Of a DNA stretch of 64,000 nt, positions 63,818 through 64,000 are shown one piece after another. A program made the translations under genes and the position numbers. Within the stretch, counting starts at the first letter, position 1, and every line of letters begins with the position of its first letter. The DNA is taken from positions 75,610,391 to 75,674,390 of the forward strand of contig OZ023270.1 of the NCBI GenBank assembly GCA_964006375.1, given 5' to 3'. The notes under the pieces were generated by a model that saw only the letters and a program-made list of their open reading frames with translations, was not told where the DNA came from and did no database searches. The stretch is from Tillus elongatus. Lineage: Eukaryota; Arthropoda; Insecta; Coleoptera; Cleridae.

Positions 63818-64000
63818 CATTAGACAAGATCAATGACAACCCCGGACTATTATCAATTAACATGGGCAAAATGCAAAATTCCATTGACAAATGGACCATT
63901 ATTCGAGTAATCCCTTTAACACCACTTCTCAATGGGTTTCGTTCCATAGATAAACAGTCCCAAGATATCCATGACATTATTCACAATTCCACACATTCGA
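63780..64000 (+). CDS. env: Env, 5' part, partial (window end)
   Basis: Open to the window edge in a frame different from gag-pol and overlapping its last 38 bases. The start is hydrophobic, then NDNPGLLSINMGKMQNSIDK matches in layout the region just after the signal of the broken env at 6159-4366. No in-frame ATG precedes this block, in line with a start supplied by splicing. The protein would be the membrane fusion glycoprotein; the rest lies beyond the window. Confidence 0.6.

Larger units (their letters stand above)
57893..64000 (+). mobile_element. Errantivirus (env-bearing Ty3/gypsy endogenous retrovirus), 3' end outside window
   Basis: Order: 5' LTR, primer site, 414-bp leader, single gag-pol ORF, start of env. 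No stop or frameshift is seen in the coding region. It has inserted into the older gypsy remnant on its left. The missing 3' part prevents dating by LTR comparison. Confidence 0.85.

Overview
The window is a stretch of a large, AT-rich, repeat-dense arthropod genome, most likely an insect. This rests on the mobile-element types present: an errantivirus (insect env-bearing LTR element) with a TGGCGCAGTCGTTAG-type primer site, I-like and R2/R4-like non-LTR elements, Penelope-like elements, and Tc1/mariner elements of the DD41D type. I cannot name the species. I found no convincing host gene, tRNA or rRNA; nearly every coding trace belongs to a mobile element.

Layout. 1-2860: a broken DD41D transposase tail, several copies of a dispersed (TA)n-carrying repeat (called the TA-repeat family below), and an I/R1-type RNase H pseudogene. 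3384-6679: an LTR-bounded element on the minus strand that carries env but no gag-pol. 6680-9880: AT-rich DNA, a 107-bp tandem array and a decayed reverse transcriptase tail. 9880-14362: decayed, rearranged R2/R4-like non-LTR elements, one folded into an inverted repeat. 15400-18330: nested insertions (TA-repeat inside a hAT-like element inside another TA-repeat). 19123-21098: a nearly complete DD41D transposon. 21840-29550: TA-repeat copies, a palindrome and tandem repeats. 29551-31484: a long-TIR element with an unrecognised decayed gene. 32400-36230: Penelope-like and tyrosine-recombinase remnants. 36569-41804: more TA-repeats. 41886-47480: a full-length I-like retrotransposon with target-site duplication and two long ORFs. 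47817-48316: a fold-back element. 49296-51239: a DD41D remnant and a MITE. 53662-55737: a TA-repeat with an inverted Penelope duplication inserted in its TA array. 56560-57892: an internally deleted Ty3/gypsy element. 57893-64000: an apparently intact errantivirus (5' LTR, primer site, leader, one gag-pol ORF, start of env), cut by the window end.

How the parts relate. The (TA)n arrays are mostly internal to one dispersed family that has a hairpin at each end and subterminal inverted repeats, an architecture like Helentron/HINE elements. Other elements repeatedly land inside these arrays. The two errantivirus-type elements inform each other: the intact one shows a plausible splice from the leader to env that would remove gag-pol, and the defective one has just the layout such a spliced RNA would leave if reverse-transcribed and integrated.
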